Source of the DNA: Hyphomicrobium_A sp963724945
GTDB taxonomy: Bacteria > Pseudomonadota > Alphaproteobacteria > Rhizobiales > Hyphomicrobiaceae
Assembly: GCA_963724945.1 (NCBI GenBank)
Contig: CAVRWL010000004.1
Coordinates: forward strand, 13,135-77,134
Direction: 5' to 3'
Length of the DNA: 64,000 bases
Part shown: positions 1-8,595 of the stretch, piece by piece
Layout: each line of letters opens with the position of its first letter
How positions within the stretch are numbered: the first letter of the stretch is position 1
Made by a program: the position numbers and the translations under genes
Notes under the pieces: model-generated
Database searches by the model: none
What the model was told of the DNA's origin: nothing
Seen by the model: only the letters and a program-made list of their open reading frames with translations

Positions 1-165
1 CGTCATGCCGGGATAATGCTCAAGCGTGATGGCTTTGATGCGTCCCTCGTCTGCGCGCACGGTCCCCGTAAAGGTGACGATCGCGCCGACTTCCCGTCGC
101 CCGGCGGTCAGCGCCGCTACCTCTGCTGCAAGGTCAAAGTCCTCCCGCTGCACGCGAACGGCCAT
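1..165 (-). CDS. moaE: Molybdopterin synthase catalytic subunit MoaE (partial, N-terminal part)
   Basis: The first 55 residues of MoaE are present; the gene runs off the left edge of the window. MoaE is the large subunit of molybdopterin synthase, which takes sulfur from the thiocarboxylated C-terminus of MoaD and converts cyclic pyranopterin monophosphate to molybdopterin. The visible stretch has the family's N-terminal strand and the GAIVTFTGTVR segment, followed by LEHYPGMT. The ATG at 165 lies 4 bases after the moaD stop, so the two subunits are translationally coupled. The product would supply cofactor to the molybdenum formate dehydrogenase encoded further along. Confidence 0.88.
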   Translation of the reverse strand, partial: MAVRVQREDFDLAAEVAALTAGRREVGAIVTFTGTVRADEGRIKAITLEHYPGMT

Positions 166-169
166 GCGC

Positions 170-445
170 TCAGCCTCCGGTCACGGGCGGGAAAAAGGCG
201 ATCTCGCGTGCGCCCGCAATGGGCGCGCTCGCCTTGACGTGGACCTTGTCGATGGCCGCCCGCACCACCTCGGGCCGCGCGAACGCCGCGTCGAACTCCG
301 GTCCCCTCGTCTTCAGCCAGCCGACGACGTCGGCGACGGTCGCGAGGTTTGCGGGCAGCTCGATCTCCTCCGCGCCGCACCCGACTTTCTCGCGCACCCA
401 GGCGAAGTAGAGAAGCTTCACGTATCGCGGACCGCTGCCGCTCAT
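170..445 (-). CDS. moaD: Molybdopterin synthase sulfur carrier subunit MoaD
   Basis: A 91-residue ubiquitin-like sulfur carrier ending in the diagnostic Gly-Gly (…PPVTGG), whose terminal glycine is adenylated and thiocarboxylated. Sequence hallmarks are the N-terminal KLLYFAWVREKVG strand and IAFFPPVTGG at the end; length is normal for MoaD. It sits between pgsA and moaE on the minus strand. The start ATG at 445 lies in a 23-base tandem duplication. A second ATG at 466 in the other copy reads only eight codons before a TGA that overlaps the real start (ATGA), so it looks like a tiny upstream reading frame produced by the duplication. Confidence 0.93.
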   Translation of the reverse strand: MSGSGPRYVKLLYFAWVREKVGCGAEEIELPANLATVADVVGWLKTRGPEFDAAFARPEVVRAAIDKVHVKASAPIAGAREIAFFPPVTGG

Positions 446-477
446 GGGCGCCTACCGCTGCCGCTCATGGGCGCCTA
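432..477. repeat. Perfect 23-bp tandem duplication across the pgsA stop and moaD start
   Basis: Bases 432-454 and 455-477 are identical, followed by five bases of a third partial copy. The unit carries a start codon and its upstream context, so there are two ATGs (minus strand, 466 and 445). The pgsA stop is at 475-477. The duplication neither breaks pgsA nor changes MoaD, but it adds an eight-codon minicistron whose TGA overlaps the moaD ATG. Confidence 0.9.
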
Positions 478-1080
478 CCGCTCCATGGCATGAACTACAC
501 TGGCCTTCAGGTAGTCATAGCCCGTCCACAGCGTCAGCAGCGCGGCGATCCACAGGATCACCAGGCCGCCGGTGGTTATCCCCGGCACGATCTTCTCGGC
601 CGCCGGACCGGCGAGCAGCACGCCGAGCGCGATCATCTGCATCGTCGTCTTCCACTTGGCGAGCTGGGTGACGTGGACCTTGACGTTGAGCTCGGCCAGG
701 AACTCACGCAGGCCCGACACGAGGATCTCGCGCACGAGGATGATGATGGCGGCCCAGATCGACCAGCCGGTGATCGTGTTGTCATGAACGAGCATCATCA
801 GCACGGCGCCGACCAGGAGCTTGTCCGCAATCGGATCGAGCATGCGCCCCAGCGTCGACTGCTGCTCCCACATGCGGGCGAGGTAGCCGTCGAGCCAATC
901 CGTGACGCCGGCGAGCACAAACAGCGCGAAGGCCGACCAGCGCGCCACGTCGCCCTGCAGGAAGAAGAGGCACGCCACCAGAGCCGGGACGGCGATAATC
1001 CGCCCATACGTCAGCACGTTCGGCAGGCTCATCGGCATCGGACGGGAGGCGGCTTGCTCCATCAGTCCTTGGTACACCAT
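475..1080 (-). CDS. pgsA: CDP-diacylglycerol--glycerol-3-phosphate 3-phosphatidyltransferase
   Basis: Inner-membrane enzyme that makes phosphatidylglycerophosphate from CDP-diacylglycerol and glycerol-3-phosphate, the committed step to phosphatidylglycerol and cardiolipin. The CDP-alcohol phosphotransferase signature is complete: DWLDGYLAR, then eight residues, G, RMLDPIADK, giving the four aspartates that bind metal and the CDP moiety. Several hydrophobic helices follow, and length (201 aa) is normal. An internal Met at residue 17 (MSLPNVLTYGRI) matches where most family members begin, so the true start may be near base 1032. It is followed directly by moaD and moaE. Confidence 0.93.
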   Translation of the reverse strand: MVYQGLMEQAASRPMPMSLPNVLTYGRIIAVPALVACLFFLQGDVARWSAFALFVLAGVTDWLDGYLARMWEQQSTLGRMLDPIADKLLVGAVLMMLVHDNTITGWSIWAAIIILVREILVSGLREFLAELNVKVHVTQLAKWKTTMQMIALGVLLAGPAAEKIVPGITTGGLVILWIAALLTLWTGYDYLKASVVHAMER

Positions 1081-1213
1081 TCGTCCGATGGTCCGTCAAT
1101 GGCGTTAGGGTCGCTGCATTAAAACCTCGGCGCAGAGCCCGTTTCAACGTTTTACGCGAAACGTCGAGAGCCGGGCGGGCGGATGCCCCGGTGTCGGCCC
1201 TCTGTACCCGGCC

Positions 1214-2317
1214 TCAGTGGCAGATCGGGCGTCCTTTGCGCTCCTTCATATCAAAATGGAGGTGGTCGTGGTGGGCCTCGTTCGCCTCGGGGCCCAAGAC
1301 GGTCGTGAACATCGAGCAGGCACCGTGGTGGAGACGCCTCAAGAAGGCGGCTTCAGTGGTCTTGGCGGCGCTGAGGTTTGCGGTGGCGGCCACAACAGGC
1401 GCGTGCAAGCCGTTATGGCCCTTATCGCCCCCGAAACCAGCCTTATGCACATTGGTCTTTTCGCGGGCGGACTTTTTGCCGGTCTTATCCTCCGCCGCCG
1501 CCTCCGGCTTTTCTTTGGCGTCCGCCGTCTTGGCATCCCCTGCGCCGGACTTGGCGGCCTCGGCGATCCTCTTTTTCGCTTCGGCGATGTCGCGCTCGGT
1601 CGGCCCCCACCCCTTCGTGACGGTGACGGTGCGCCCGTCTGCGGTGACAAAGCCGGCGATGTCGACCGCATTGCCGGTCGCATGCTCGCTCAAGGGTAGC
1701 TTCGGATTGCTGTACATGTTGCGGCATGCGTAGGACGAGGCGCCGATGATGCGCGTGATGCGCGAGCCCAAGACCTCGCGCGCGGTTGGCTGCAGCACGG
1801 TGTCGACCCAGCGCGCGAGCCCGGCGGCGAGCCGGCAGTTCATCTCCGGGGCCGGATCGAAGACGACCTTCGAGGCCTCGCCGATGCTATGCAGGAGCAG
1901 AGGCGCCGGCGTCCCGCACTGGCCGTGCTTCATCGGCTCTTCAAGCGTGACCTCGACGTTGATGGGAGACAACAGCCGCAAGCACTCGCGCAGACCCTCT
2001 GCGAGCTGCGCCTCGGTCCAGACGTCCTCGGGCGGCTTGGCGGGCGCGGGCTCGCTCGCCGGGGCCGTGGGGGGCTCCTTTGCCGTCTCCACCTTTGCTG
2101 TCTCCGCCGTTGCCGTCTCCGCCATCGCTACGACCCGCGCGGGCGCGGCAACGTCATGGTGCGCCTGCGGCCGCACCGGAGCCTTGGCCGGTTCGCTATG
2201 GGCGGGCACCGTGTGCCGCCCAGGCAGGAACGGCAGGGCGACGAAACCCAGCAGCACCGCCACCGTGGACCAGGTCGAGATCCTGCCGAGCACCTTGTCT
2301 GTGGACGCCATGCGCAC
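1214..2317 (-). CDS. Extensin-like family protein, probable membrane-anchored cell-wall protein
   Basis: A 367-residue protein with an N-terminal hydrophobic anchor (about 14-33), an Ala/Pro/Glu-rich linker (40-98) and an extensin-like C-terminal domain. The domain has a putative metal-site motif LSEHATGNAVDIAGF at about 209-223 and a terminal HHDHLHFDM motif, the pattern of LAS/D,D-peptidase-like zinc enzymes. Four or more cysteines and a C-terminal ICH are typical of the family. A Lys/Ala/Glu-rich stretch of about 60 residues interrupts the domain before the last motif. The family is common in Hyphomicrobiales; its exact substrate is not known to me. Confidence 0.82.
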   Translation of the reverse strand: MRMASTDKVLGRISTWSTVAVLLGFVALPFLPGRHTVPAHSEPAKAPVRPQAHHDVAAPARVVAMAETATAETAKVETAKEPPTAPASEPAPAKPPEDVWTEAQLAEGLRECLRLLSPINVEVTLEEPMKHGQCGTPAPLLLHSIGEASKVVFDPAPEMNCRLAAGLARWVDTVLQPTAREVLGSRITRIIGASSYACRNMYSNPKLPLSEHATGNAVDIAGFVTADGRTVTVTKGWGPTERDIAEAKKRIAEAAKSGAGDAKTADAKEKPEAAAEDKTGKKSAREKTNVHKAGFGGDKGHNGLHAPVVAATANLSAAKTTEAAFLRRLHHGACSMFTTVLGPEANEAHHDHLHFDMKERKGRPICH

Positions 2318-2485
2318 CTGCCTCCCCTCGAGAACAGCGAGGGGCCCATCCGCGTTCCCATGTCGCGTTCCAATGCCAGCATCGGGACCGAGCGCGGCGG
2401 AATTGGGAATAACAGTCTAGCGGACACATATGAAAGTGCGGTTTGGCAACAGCGAACCGAGGCGCCCCCGCGGAGGAGGAAATCG

Positions 2486-3361
2486 ATGGATGATTTCGAG
2501 AGCGACCGGAACAGCCTGACGCCGAAGCGCAATATCGACCGCCGCGAAGCGCTCACCGTGAGCATAGCGGCCGGTTTCGCCGCCGCAGTGCGACCCGTCA
2601 GGGCGCAGACGGTGATCGTAACGGATGCCGCCGGGCTGGAGGCCGGCGCGGTGCGCATTCCGGTCGCTGACGGCGAGATGCCCGCATATCGCGCCATGCC
2701 GGCAACGGGCGGCCCATTCCCCGTGATCCTCGTCGTGCAGGAGATCTTCGGCGTGCACGAGCACATCCGCGACATATGCCGGCGGCTGGCGAAGGTGGGC
2801 TATATGGCGATCGCGCCCGAGCTCTATGCGCGCCAGGGCGATGTTGCGCACATGACAGACATCCAAGAGATCGTCGCCAAGGTCGTGTCCAAGGTTCCCG
2901 ACGCCCAGGTCATGTCCGACCTCGATGCGACGGCCGCGTACGCGAAAGCCTCGGGCCGCGGCAATACGGCCCGGCTTGGCATCACCGGCTTCTGCTGGGG
3001 CGGCAGGATCGTTTGGCTCTACGCCGCCCACAGCACCGCTCTCAAGGCGGGCGTCGCCTGGTACGGCCGCATCGTCGGCGAGCCGAACGCGCTCACGCCG
3101 CGCTACCCGATCGACCTCGTGGGCGACCTCAAGGCGCCGGTGCTGGGCCTCTACGGCGGTGCCGATCAAGGCATACCGGTCGCCACGGTCGAGCGCATGC
3201 GCACTGCGTGTAAAGCCGCTGGAAAGACGTGCGAACTCATCGTCTATCCGGATACTCCGCACGCCTTCAACGCCGACTACCGGCCGAGCTATCGCGCGGA
3301 CGCCGCCAAGGACGGCTGGGCCCGCATGCTCGCCTGGTTCCGCGCGCATGGTGTCGCGTAA
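2486..3361 (+). CDS. Dienelactone hydrolase family protein with export signal
   Basis: Alpha/beta hydrolase of 291 residues. The triad is visible: Cys170 in GFCWGG, Asp227 in GGADQG and His259 in DTPHAF, the Cys-Asp-His set of dienelactone hydrolases. The start is the ATG at 2486, 5 bases after a strong ribosome-binding site (GGAGGAGGA, 2472-2480), although the frame stays open far upstream. Residues 16-41 (NIDRREALTVSIAAGFAAAV…) look like a twin-arginine-type signal, so the enzyme may act in the periplasm. The neighbour downstream is a small membrane protein. The substrate is unknown; homologues act on dienelactones and other small esters. Confidence 0.88.
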   Translation: MDDFESDRNSLTPKRNIDRREALTVSIAAGFAAAVRPVRAQTVIVTDAAGLEAGAVRIPVADGEMPAYRAMPATGGPFPVILVVQEIFGVHEHIRDICRRLAKVGYMAIAPELYARQGDVAHMTDIQEIVAKVVSKVPDAQVMSDLDATAAYAKASGRGNTARLGITGFCWGGRIVWLYAAHSTALKAGVAWYGRIVGEPNALTPRYPIDLVGDLKAPVLGLYGGADQGIPVATVERMRTACKAAGKTCELIVYPDTPHAFNADYRPSYRADAAKDGWARMLAWFRAHGVA

Positions 3362-3524
3362 GACACTACGCCAGCACCATATTTCACAAGTTGGCTGTCA
3401 CACGCGGGGTGAACTATACCCATTGCGCGCAAGGGCTTCGACACGTGTCTTGCATATGCGGCCGCGTTGACGGAGACTGAGCGCGCAAGAGAAACAGCCC
3501 ATCAAGGGTGTCTCAAGGGGGGTC

Positions 3525-3752
3525 GTGCGCATGCCCAATCTGCCGTTCGACTTGGCAACCGTCGACTGGACGACCGTCGGCATCTTCTCGGGAATCGCAT
3601 TCATCGCTGCACTCATCGGCAACGCCATCGCGTTCGGGAACAGGCTGATGGGGGCAATCCTCACCGCCGTCTTCTTCGCGGTGCTGTACGTCGCTTGGGT
3701 CTACTGGCTCCACGCGATGGTGATGCCAGCCGCGACGCCGGCCACGCCGTAG
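3525..3752 (+). CDS. Small two-helix membrane protein of unknown function
   Basis: A 75-residue protein with two predicted membrane helices (about residues 18-38 and 43-64: IFSGIAFIAALIGNAIAF and GAILTAVFFAVLYVAWVYWL). It starts with GTG at 3525 or ATG at 3531 after a purine-rich AAGGGGGG site. I do not recognise a named family. It lies between the dienelactone hydrolase and the convergent uvrC. Confidence 0.6.
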   Translation: MRMPNLPFDLATVDWTTVGIFSGIAFIAALIGNAIAFGNRLMGAILTAVFFAVLYVAWVYWLHAMVMPAATPATP

Positions 3753-3791
3753 CCGCCGAAGCGAACGCGTTCGCTCCTACTGATCCCAGCG

Positions 3792-3812
3792 GGCCCCGGT
3801 CGAGCCGGGGCC
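3792..3812. terminator. GC hairpin between convergent genes, possible bidirectional terminator
   Basis: GGCCCCGG, 5-base loop, CCGGGGCC forms a perfect 8-bp stem between the end of the small membrane gene (3752) and the end of uvrC (3837). There is no T-run, so factor-independent termination is not assured. Confidence 0.45.
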
Positions 3813-3836
3813 GCGACGCGTTGGTGCATCCGCGCA

Positions 3837-5879
3837 TCAGCCTTCCCGCTCGTGAAAGTGATCGTAGATTCTCTGCGCCATCTCCGCGGAGATGCCCTCG
3901 ACCGCCTTGAGGTCCTCCACGCCGGCGCGCGACACCGCCTTCGCCGAGCCGAAGTGGTTCATGAGGGCGCGCCGGCGCCGCTGGCCGATGCCGGCGATCT
4001 CGTCCAAGGGGCTCGCGCTCAAGCTCTTCGAGCGTTTGGCGCGGTGCGTGCCGATGGCGAAGCGATGCGCCTCGTCGCGCAGCCGCTGCACGAAATAGAG
4101 CACCGGATCGCGCGGCTCGAGCAGCAATGGCCGATCGCGGCCGGCAAAGTAGAAATGCTCACGCCCCGCGTCGCGCTCGGGGCCCTTGGCAACGCCAACC
4201 ACGCAGAGGTCGTGCAGGCCGAGATCGGCTAGAACCTCACGCGCGATGGCAAGTTGCCCCATGCCGCCATCGATCAGCACGAGATCGGGACGGTCGGGAA
4301 AGAGATCGTCGTCGGGCTCCTCGAAAATGACGGTGCCTGACCCTCCGGGTCTGACACCGTTTGCACCAGTTGCGGCTTCGTCGACAGCTTCAAACCTAGA
4401 GGGTCTGACACTTATCTCCGTCTCATCCGCCACCAAGCGGCGAAACCGCCGCGACAGCACCTCGCGCATCATCGCGTAGTCGTCGCCGGGGCTGAGCGTC
4501 TCCGACTTGATGTTGAACTTGCGGTACTGGCCTTTGACGAACCCTTCCGGCCCAGCGACGATCATGGCGCCGACCGCGCTCGCGCCTTGGATGTGGCTGT
4601 TGTCGAACACCTCGATGCGGCGCGGCACGGCGGAAAGCGCAAACCGCTCGGCGAGCGCCTCCAACAGGCGGCGCTGTGAGGATCCTTCCGCGAGCTTGCG
4701 ACCGAGCGCCTCGCGCGCGTTGGCGAGCGCGTGCTCGACCAGACCCGACTTGGTCCCGCGGTGCGGAACTCGGATCTCGATCTTACGCTCGGCCTTGGTC
4801 GACAGCGCCTCGGCGAGCAGCGCGCGGTTGGGCACGTCATGCGAGATAAGGATCAGGCGCGGCACCGGCTTGTCGTCGTAGAATTGCGCGATGAAGCTAT
4901 CGAGCACGTCCTCGATCGGAAGCGATCGGTCCGCCTTCGGGAAGTAGGCACGGTTGCCCCAGTTCTGCCCCGTGCGGAAGAAGAACACCTCCACGCAGCT
5001 CTGCCCGCCCTCCTGCACGGCGGCGAAGACGTCCGCCTCCTCGATCCCTTCGGGATTGATCGCCTGATCCGCCGTGACATGGGCGAGCGCCGCAAGACGG
5101 TCGCGGAGCTTAGCGGCGCGCTCGAACTCGAGCTTGGTGGCCGCATCCTCCATCAACCCCTGGTACATACGCCGCACGTGCTGGCTCTCGCCGCGCAGGA
5201 AGCGCACCGCCTCGTCGACGAGCCGGCCGTAGTCGTCAAGCGAGATCTCGCCGGTGCACGGCGCCGAGCAGCGCTTGATCTGATAGAGCAGGCACGGCCG
5301 CGTGCGGCTCTCGTAGACGCTGTCGGAGCACGAGCGCAGAAGGAACGCGCGCTCGAGCATGTTGATCGTGCGGTTGACGGCGCCGGCGGAGGCGAACGGC
5401 CCGAAATAGTCACCTTTGCGCTTGCGCGCGCCGCGGTGCTTCATGATCTGCGGCGCGGGCGTGTCGCGCGCGATCAGAATGTAGGGAAACGACTTGTCGT
5501 CGCGCATCAGCACGTTGAAGCGCGGGCGGAAGCGCTTGATGAGGTTTGCTTCCAGCAGCAGGGCTTCGGCCTCGGTGCGCACCGTGACGAACTCCATCGC
5601 CGCGGTGGCCGCGATCATGCGCGCGATGCGGTTGGTGTGCCCACCGAGGCGAGCGTAGTTGGAGACGCGCGCCTTGAGTGAGCGCGCCTTGCCGACGTAG
5701 ATGACGGTGCCCTCGCTATCGAGCATGCGATAGACGCCCGGCGAGGAGGGCAAGAGCTTCAGATAGTGCGCGATGACATCCGGCCCGCTGACGCCAGCAC
5801 GTTTGGCGGGCGCGTCCTCGGGCGGGGCCTCATTGGCGGGCGCCCCGGCGGGCATCTCGCGCGTGTCCTTCATTGGCAT
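3837..5879 (-). CDS. uvrC: Excinuclease ABC subunit C
   Basis: UvrC makes both incisions around UvrAB-marked DNA damage. Domains in order are a GIY-YIG nuclease (SSPGVYRMLDSEGTVIYVGKA), a cysteine-bearing middle region, a UVR motif (KLEFERAAKLRDRLAAL) that contacts UvrB, an RNase H-like endonuclease half (IEVFDNSHIQG, LVLIDGGMGQL) and C-terminal helix-hairpin-helix motifs. The frame is open from a GTG at 5954; I prefer the ATG at 5879 because the residues before it are non-conserved. The protein carries an extra stretch of about 27 residues before IFEEPDDDLFPDRPD, encoded by a palindromic repeat (see 4332-4411). The frame is otherwise intact. Confidence 0.95.
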   Translation of the reverse strand: MPMKDTREMPAGAPANEAPPEDAPAKRAGVSGPDVIAHYLKLLPSSPGVYRMLDSEGTVIYVGKARSLKARVSNYARLGGHTNRIARMIAATAAMEFVTVRTEAEALLLEANLIKRFRPRFNVLMRDDKSFPYILIARDTPAPQIMKHRGARKRKGDYFGPFASAGAVNRTINMLERAFLLRSCSDSVYESRTRPCLLYQIKRCSAPCTGEISLDDYGRLVDEAVRFLRGESQHVRRMYQGLMEDAATKLEFERAAKLRDRLAALAHVTADQAINPEGIEEADVFAAVQEGGQSCVEVFFFRTGQNWGNRAYFPKADRSLPIEDVLDSFIAQFYDDKPVPRLILISHDVPNRALLAEALSTKAERKIEIRVPHRGTKSGLVEHALANAREALGRKLAEGSSQRRLLEALAERFALSAVPRRIEVFDNSHIQGASAVGAMIVAGPEGFVKGQYRKFNIKSETLSPGDDYAMMREVLSRRFRRLVADETEISVRPSRFEAVDEAATGANGVRPGGSGTVIFEEPDDDLFPDRPDLVLIDGGMGQLAIAREVLADLGLHDLCVVGVAKGPERDAGREHFYFAGRDRPLLLEPRDPVLYFVQRLRDEAHRFAIGTHRAKRSKSLSASPLDEIAGIGQRRRRALMNHFGSAKAVSRAGVEDLKAVEGISAEMAQRIYDHFHEREG
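4332..4411. repeat. Palindromic GGTGTCAGACCC-type element inserted in frame within uvrC
   Basis: GGTGCCTGACCC (4332-4343) and GGGTCTGACACC (4347-4358) form an inverted repeat with two mismatches; another GGGTCTGACAC lies at 4401-4411. The same motif appears as a perfect hairpin at 63147-63173. It encodes the non-conserved residues around GANGVRPGGSGTV in UvrC, at a variable site just before the catalytic C-terminal half. Confidence 0.75.
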
Positions 5880-5981
5880 CGGTGGATAGATCGGCCCGCC
5901 GCCGCGCCCCGTCAAGCGACGCGCTGGCGGCACTCGCATTAAGACTTGCCCCACGCTGCGCGCGAAGGGCGTAAAGCCGCT

Positions 5982-6857
5982 CTACCAGACGAGATTCGCC
6001 ATGGCCGCGACCGGTCGCGGCGCGCCGGGCCGAAACAAACTTTCGAGCGCGACGGCATCGAGTCCGCCGGTGACGTGCACGCCACTTGCAACGAAGACCG
6101 AGCGGACGCCGGCAGCCGCGGCGCCGGCAATGTCGGTGTTGACCCCGTCGCCGATGGCGAGCAGGCGCGAGCGCTCGGCGCTTCCCGATCGCAAGGTCTC
6201 GAGCGTGGCGAAGGCGAGCTCGTAGATCGGCGGATAGGGCTTGCCGGCGTAGGCCACCTTGCCGCCCAGCTGCTCGTAGGCGCGCGCAATCGCGCCGGCG
6301 CAATAGACGATACGCCCACCCCGCTCCACCGCAATGTCCGGGTTGGCGCAAATCATGGGAAGGGCCCGTCGCGCGCACACCGTGAGCGTGTCAGTATAGT
6401 CATCGGGCGTCTCGCGCTCATCATCGAAGAGGCCCGTGCAAACGACGGCCGCAGCGCGCTCAGGGCCAACGCGCTCGACGTCGATCCCGGCAAAGATCGG
6501 CAGATCGCGCTCCGGCCCCAGGTGCACGATCGCCCGGCCCGCATAGGACCCGATCAGAGTGCGCGCCACGTCTCCCGAGCTGACGATCACATCCCAGCTC
6601 GAGCGGGGAACGCCGATGCGCTCGAGCTGCTCGGCGACGCTGTCGCGCGGGCGTGGCGAATTCGACAAGAGCAGCACCAGCCCGCCGCGTTGCCGGAAGC
6701 GCTCGCAGGCCTCGCAGGCCTCCGCAAACGGACGCACGCCGTTGTGAACGACGCCCCAGATGTCGACGAGCCAGCCCGTCGTCGCCTCCGCGAGCGGAGC
6801 AATCGAGCTGACGAGCGGAATGGCGCCGACGGCAGGGGAGGAGGATTGAGGCGGCAT
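5982..6857 (-). CDS. TIGR01459-type HAD-superfamily hydrolase (NagD-like)
   Basis: A 291-residue HAD phosphatase of the IIA (NagD/PLP-phosphatase-like) group. Motif I appears as DIWGVVHNG, where the usual second aspartate is replaced by Trp, a known feature of this subfamily. Motif II is in LLSNSPRP, the lysine of motif III in AGKPYPPIYE, and motif IV in IGDGVNTDIAGAAAAG. It is probably a soluble phosphatase for a small phosphorylated metabolite; the substrate cannot be read from sequence. It lies upstream of uvrC on the same strand, with about 100 bases between them. Confidence 0.87.
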   Translation of the reverse strand: MPPQSSSPAVGAIPLVSSIAPLAEATTGWLVDIWGVVHNGVRPFAEACEACERFRQRGGLVLLLSNSPRPRDSVAEQLERIGVPRSSWDVIVSSGDVARTLIGSYAGRAIVHLGPERDLPIFAGIDVERVGPERAAAVVCTGLFDDERETPDDYTDTLTVCARRALPMICANPDIAVERGGRIVYCAGAIARAYEQLGGKVAYAGKPYPPIYELAFATLETLRSGSAERSRLLAIGDGVNTDIAGAAAAGVRSVFVASGVHVTGGLDAVALESLFRPGAPRPVAAMANLVW

Positions 6858-6915
6858 CCCGCTTGCCTAAAGCGAGTTCCGCCTCATTGGAAGCAGGAAG
6901 CTTGTCGCAAAAGCC

Positions 6916-8595
6916 TCAGGCCGCGGCGTTGCCCGAGCCGGTCAGGACGTCGGCACCCACAGGGCGTGGCGGCCCAAAGAGCGGCCCCTCGCCCAGCGGC
7001 ACGCCGCAATCGAGGACCGCTGCGCGCGTCGCCTCGTCCCCGATGCCGCCGACAATCACGGCAAAGCCGAGCTCGCCCAAGCGCCGGGAGACCTCTGCCC
7101 CGGGCGTGACCCCGGCGGGACCGGGGAGGCCGCGCAGCAACCTCGCCGCGTCGACCTTCAAGAATGCGAAGCCGGCGGCCCGCAATGCCGTGAACTCGTA
7201 GTCGACGTCGGTCACGTCCTCCAGGCCGAAACGGAAACCCAAGTCGCGCATGTCGGTGAGCGCGCTCCATTCCGTTCCGCCGAACGTTCTGACGTCGGCA
7301 TGCGAGAAGGTCAGCACGAGCTCGCCGGCCAACGCCTCGCGCTGGCGGTATGTATTGGCGAGCTCATCGAGGAAGCGATCGGTTCCCAGCGCTTCGGCGC
7401 TCGTCGGCGAGAACACGCACTGCTTGTGGCCAGAATCGCTAAGCGAGCGGCATATCCGACTGGCGCGCGTCAACCGGGCGACGTCGATCAACGGGTGCAG
7501 CCCCGTGCGTGCAAGCTGCGGATCGTGAACCACGAGCGGAAGCGCTGCACCCTTCTCATCGCGCAGACAAATGGTCAGCTCGTAGTGATGCACCTGCTGG
7601 TCGGCGAGGCCGATGATGGATCGCAGAAGCACATCGATACGGCCGGCGGCGATCGCGGATGCCACCGTGGAAAGTCGGGTATGCGATGGCGCGATCGGCG
7701 GCGGCATCGACGGCGGCTCACGGCGCGGCGCGGAGGCCGGTGGGGCGCCCCTCGTTGCCGCGCGCATGGTGTCGGCGGTCGTGTGCAAAGCATCGACCGA
7801 TGCGCGCATGGCGGTCTCATGGCCCTGAGAGGCGCTGTCGCCGGGAGCGTCGATGCCGACGCTCAACTCGTCGGCAAGCCTCTTGATCATGCCTTGCACG
7901 GCCTCAAGGTCGGTCTCCCGCTCCCCGCCTGCCGGCGCGGGCTCGGCGCGCCGCGGCGGCATTGCAGCGTCGGGAAGCGGCTGCTTCGTGGGGCGGAAAG
8001 ACCAATAGTCGTGCATTTGCTCCGCGCCTGCGGCCTTGCCCGGCCGTGGCGCGGGCTGGGGCGGCATCTCCAGATGCGGCCCCGGATGTTGGACCTGGTG
8101 CGCAACCGGCTGGGATGCGGAGGGAAGAATGGGCGCCGGTTGCGGCGGTTGCGCGCCGCGCGCCGGCGCTTGCAGCCCCTTCTCGGCAGCCGGAGGCGAC
8201 GGCCTGCGATCACCGCGAGCCGCGGCCGCGCCGGGGCGCATCGCAGTCGGCGGCTTTGCCGAAGCACTCGGAGCGGGAGCACGCGGCGGCGGGGTGCGCG
8301 CAGGCGGGGAATATTCCTCTTGCCCCTTCATGCGGGCAAGCTCGCCCTCGAGCCTGCTCACTTCGGAGACGAGCGAATCGACGCGCTCGGAGCGTCGCAT
8401 CAGCGCGTGCAGCATCAGAAGCGTTATGTAGACCGACAGCGCTGCGATGAGCGCCAGCCAGAAGGTGACCTGAAACTGCAGATAGGCCCCGATGAAGAAG
8501 GCCGCGGTCACAAGCGCGATCGCCCCCTTCACGATTAAGTCGGCAATGCTCGTCTGGTTGCGCACGCCGGGTCTGCTGTCGTCGATGCTCGCCAT
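6916..8595 (-). CDS. Membrane-anchored degenerate EAL-domain protein
   Basis: A 559-residue protein with two adjacent membrane helices (about 17-38 and 42-62), a short coiled coil (LVSEVSRLEGELARMKG), a very Pro/Ala-rich linker (about 90-310) and a C-terminal EAL-fold domain (310-550). The domain has lost its catalytic residues: the EAL signature position reads HYEL and the usual DDFGTG loop reads LEDVTDVD. It is therefore more likely a cyclic-di-GMP-binding or scaffold protein than a phosphodiesterase. I chose the ATG at 8595 because the open frame further upstream is low-complexity and the N-terminal helix fits. It is followed by the HAD phosphatase. Confidence 0.85.
   Translation of the reverse strand: MASIDDSRPGVRNQTSIADLIVKGAIALVTAAFFIGAYLQFQVTFWLALIAALSVYITLLMLHALMRRSERVDSLVSEVSRLEGELARMKGQEEYSPPARTPPPRAPAPSASAKPPTAMRPGAAAARGDRRPSPPAAEKGLQAPARGAQPPQPAPILPSASQPVAHQVQHPGPHLEMPPQPAPRPGKAAGAEQMHDYWSFRPTKQPLPDAAMPPRRAEPAPAGGERETDLEAVQGMIKRLADELSVGIDAPGDSASQGHETAMRASVDALHTTADTMRAATRGAPPASAPRREPPSMPPPIAPSHTRLSTVASAIAAGRIDVLLRSIIGLADQQVHHYELTICLRDEKGAALPLVVHDPQLARTGLHPLIDVARLTRASRICRSLSDSGHKQCVFSPTSAEALGTDRFLDELANTYRQREALAGELVLTFSHADVRTFGGTEWSALTDMRDLGFRFGLEDVTDVDYEFTALRAAGFAFLKVDAARLLRGLPGPAGVTPGAEVSRRLGELGFAVIVGGIGDEATRAAVLDCGVPLGEGPLFGPPRPVGADVLTGSGNAAA

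Noticed and set aside
1889..2485. N-terminal extension of the dienelactone hydrolase by about 200 codons
   Set aside because: The extension overlaps the extensin-like gene on the other strand and is low-complexity Arg/Pro-rich; a strong ribosome-binding site lies before ATG 2486.
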